Below are positions 62,170 through 64,000 of a DNA stretch of 64,000 bases, in pieces (within the stretch, counting starts at the first letter, position 1; every line of letters begins with the position of its first letter). A program made the translations under genes and the position numbers. The notes below the pieces were generated by a model. The model saw only the letters and a program-made list of their open reading frames with translations. It had not been told where the DNA came from and did no database searches. The stretch lies in assembly GCF_028389875.1 (NCBI RefSeq), contig NC_084669.1:32836731-32900730 (forward strand), written 5' to 3'. The stretch comes from Rhea pennata. Lineage: Eukaryota > Chordata > Aves > Rheiformes > Rheidae.

Positions 62170-64000
62170 CTTAAATTGTTAAATTAAAATCAAACATAAA
62201 ATCAACAAAAATGATTGAAAAACAGAGAGACCAGAGAAGAAAATTGGTCAGTAAACGTTGTAATATTACAAAAAGCAAGTACAATTGTTTGCATGAGTTA
62301 GGATGAAGGAGGCAAAAGAAGAGTTAAAAAGGAAAGAAAAAATAGGAATGAGCCATACACCGATGACTGGTCCAAAACAAAAAGCATCATGAAATGAAAG
62401 ACATAAAAGCACATAGCAACCAAGTCTGCAAACAATGAAAAACAGAAAACACAAAGAAGGAATCCATAAGGTAAAAATAAAAACCACAACGAATATTCTT
62501 CTCTTACTTCCTATTGACTTTCTGATGTGCTAGTTCTGAAATACTTGTATCAGTTCTATTTTGCCTGTTTAGGTACGTCTGCTTTGCACACCTATTAGAA
62601 TTATCCTTGTAAAAATTTCTCTTGTTCTATTCTTGTTGTTCTATTCAGATATTGTACCTATACAAAATATAAACTTGTGTAAAATGACATTATATAGCTA
62701 AAATCTTTTTTAAAAAACCACTCAATTATTTCATGCAGAACCCTTTAAGTGACAGGCAATTGATGTGCAAACTGTGAAGCAACTAGAATAAATTCAAATC
62801 TGTATCTCCCATGCACAATTCGGATATGCTTCACACTCACAAAGCCAATAAGAGCAAGAGCTTTTCTGAGTCAGTATTTTAGAAAATAATAAAAATAAAT
62901 AAAGAAAAGGAACTTTTGCATTTGTTTCTCATGCGATACTCCTTTTGTTTGGTAAAACTAAATGAAAACTAAAGTAAAACTTTAAATGAAATGATTTTAA
63001 GAAGCATATGTCATACATGAAAAATGGAATGTATGATTTATGATAAACGTGAGCAAGCAAAGCAGCTGAATCAGTTTTTATTCATGCACAAGATACCATG
63101 TCAAAACAAGCACATGGAGTAATACATTTTATATGCGGTATTATGCACAAATATGTAAACCTCACAAAATCATTTCACAAGAGGCCATTAAAAGAAGAGT
63201 ACACTTTTTCTACAAGATGTAGTGTCTTGGTACCTTTTGAGGAGATTTCTGATATCAGCTCAAAGACAGACCTGTTCAACTTTGCATTTCTCAAAAGGTA
63301 ACATTAGAAAAGCGGTCAGAGAACAATATATTATGCAAAACTTACTGGTAAGGACAAATCTGTAAACTGTTATCATCCCCAAAACACCCAGCTTATTCAT
63401 AGACATTCCAGGCAAATCATCATCAACCATATTTTACATTACAGGAGGTACTCATGCCAGAAGACAGTATTTCTGGGAATCCCATTACAGCAAACATATC
63501 CTCTGATACAGCCATAACATTCAGAGAGTTGACACTGAAAGTAACTGAGAGGGTTTTCCTTTTTTTTCCTTTGAGTTAGAGTTAGAAATCGAGCTAAAAT
63601 ACCCAAGGAACGTATTCAACACACCTTTCTCTGAAGTTATACTAATAATTTTATCTGTCGTATAGACAGTAATTCACTGTGAAAGAAACAGGATAAAACT
63701 AATATTAAACTATTAAGGCTTAAAGCACACACACTTATACAGAATAATACATAAATAAATGTTCAGTATACCACAGGTCCATATCCTGCAAGGAGAAACG
63801 TGCTGGGTCTATAAATGCCAATCAAAGCCCAGAAAGTGAGGCGGATGGCTGGTGATACGGTAGTAGAACATTTAGGTTGAAGAGAGCTTGAATACTAGGC
63901 CTGACTGGCACAGCCTATTTCAAGAAATATCCATTTTTTCCATCTTGTTTGCAATTATATTTTTAAAGCACAAAACTGCTATTATGCTCCCAAAGAAGCA
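62170..64000 (-). other. ANK3: ANK3 intron upstream of the giant exon (partial)
   Basis: AT-rich sequence with stops in all frames and no exon I can recognise. It is the intron before the giant exon and runs off the window edge. The exon that supplies the first base of the split glutamate codon lies outside. Confidence 0.8.

Noticed and set aside
62266..62489. Minus-strand hydrophobic open frames upstream of the giant exon
   Set aside because: Phe/Leu-rich translation of AT-rich intron; no splice sites in a phase that would join the giant exon and no family match.

Overview
The window looks like sauropsid, most likely bird, nuclear DNA. It carries parts of two vertebrate genes, both transcribed on the minus strand: the first two coding exons of CCDC6 and the 3' half of ANK3 (ankyrin-G). 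A bird is favoured over a mammal because the genes sit close together (about 7 kb from the candidate ANK3 poly(A) site to the CCDC6 start codon; as I recall, the human spacing is over 100 kb), interspersed repeats are scarce, and the only recognisable SINEs are old tRNA/CORE-type fragments. Crocodilian or turtle cannot be excluded by eye.

Layout from high to low coordinate, which is the direction of transcription. 62170-64000 is ANK3 intron. 54472-62169 is the ANK3 giant exon: 7698 nt, a multiple of three, open throughout. It encodes the neuron-specific tail of the 480-kDa-type isoform. Three exons (53784-53858, 52806-52937, 51976-52119) encode the death domain. Regulatory-tail exons follow: 49017-49689 with an internal alternative acceptor, then 46635-47013. 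Next come three phase-0 cassette exons (43612-43710, 40579-40662, 40394-40453) that match the obscurin/titin-binding-related module of muscle ankyrins. The terminal coding exon is 38949-39017, with a probable 3' UTR down to about 35270. The ten coding exons sum to 9413 nt and keep one open frame from start to end. An extra candidate terminal exon (50425-50543), encoding a Ser-Pro-Arg/His/Tyr repeat, sits in phase after the death-domain exons.

28.5-35.2 kb is intergenic, with several CpG-rich patches. About 27440-28470 is the CpG-island promoter and 5' region of CCDC6. Its exon 1 (27698-28042) encodes the Gly/Pro-rich N terminus and the start of the coiled coil. Intron 1 (19.5 kb) follows, then exon 2 (8037-8186), then intron 2 to the window edge.

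ANK3 organises membrane domains (axon initial segment, nodes, costameres) by linking channels and adhesion proteins to spectrin and microtubules. CCDC6 is a coiled-coil nuclear/cytosolic protein linked to the DNA-damage response. They are neighbours, not functional partners. No bacterial, viral or CRISPR-like system is present. The most interesting content is alternative-exon structure at the ANK3 3' end.
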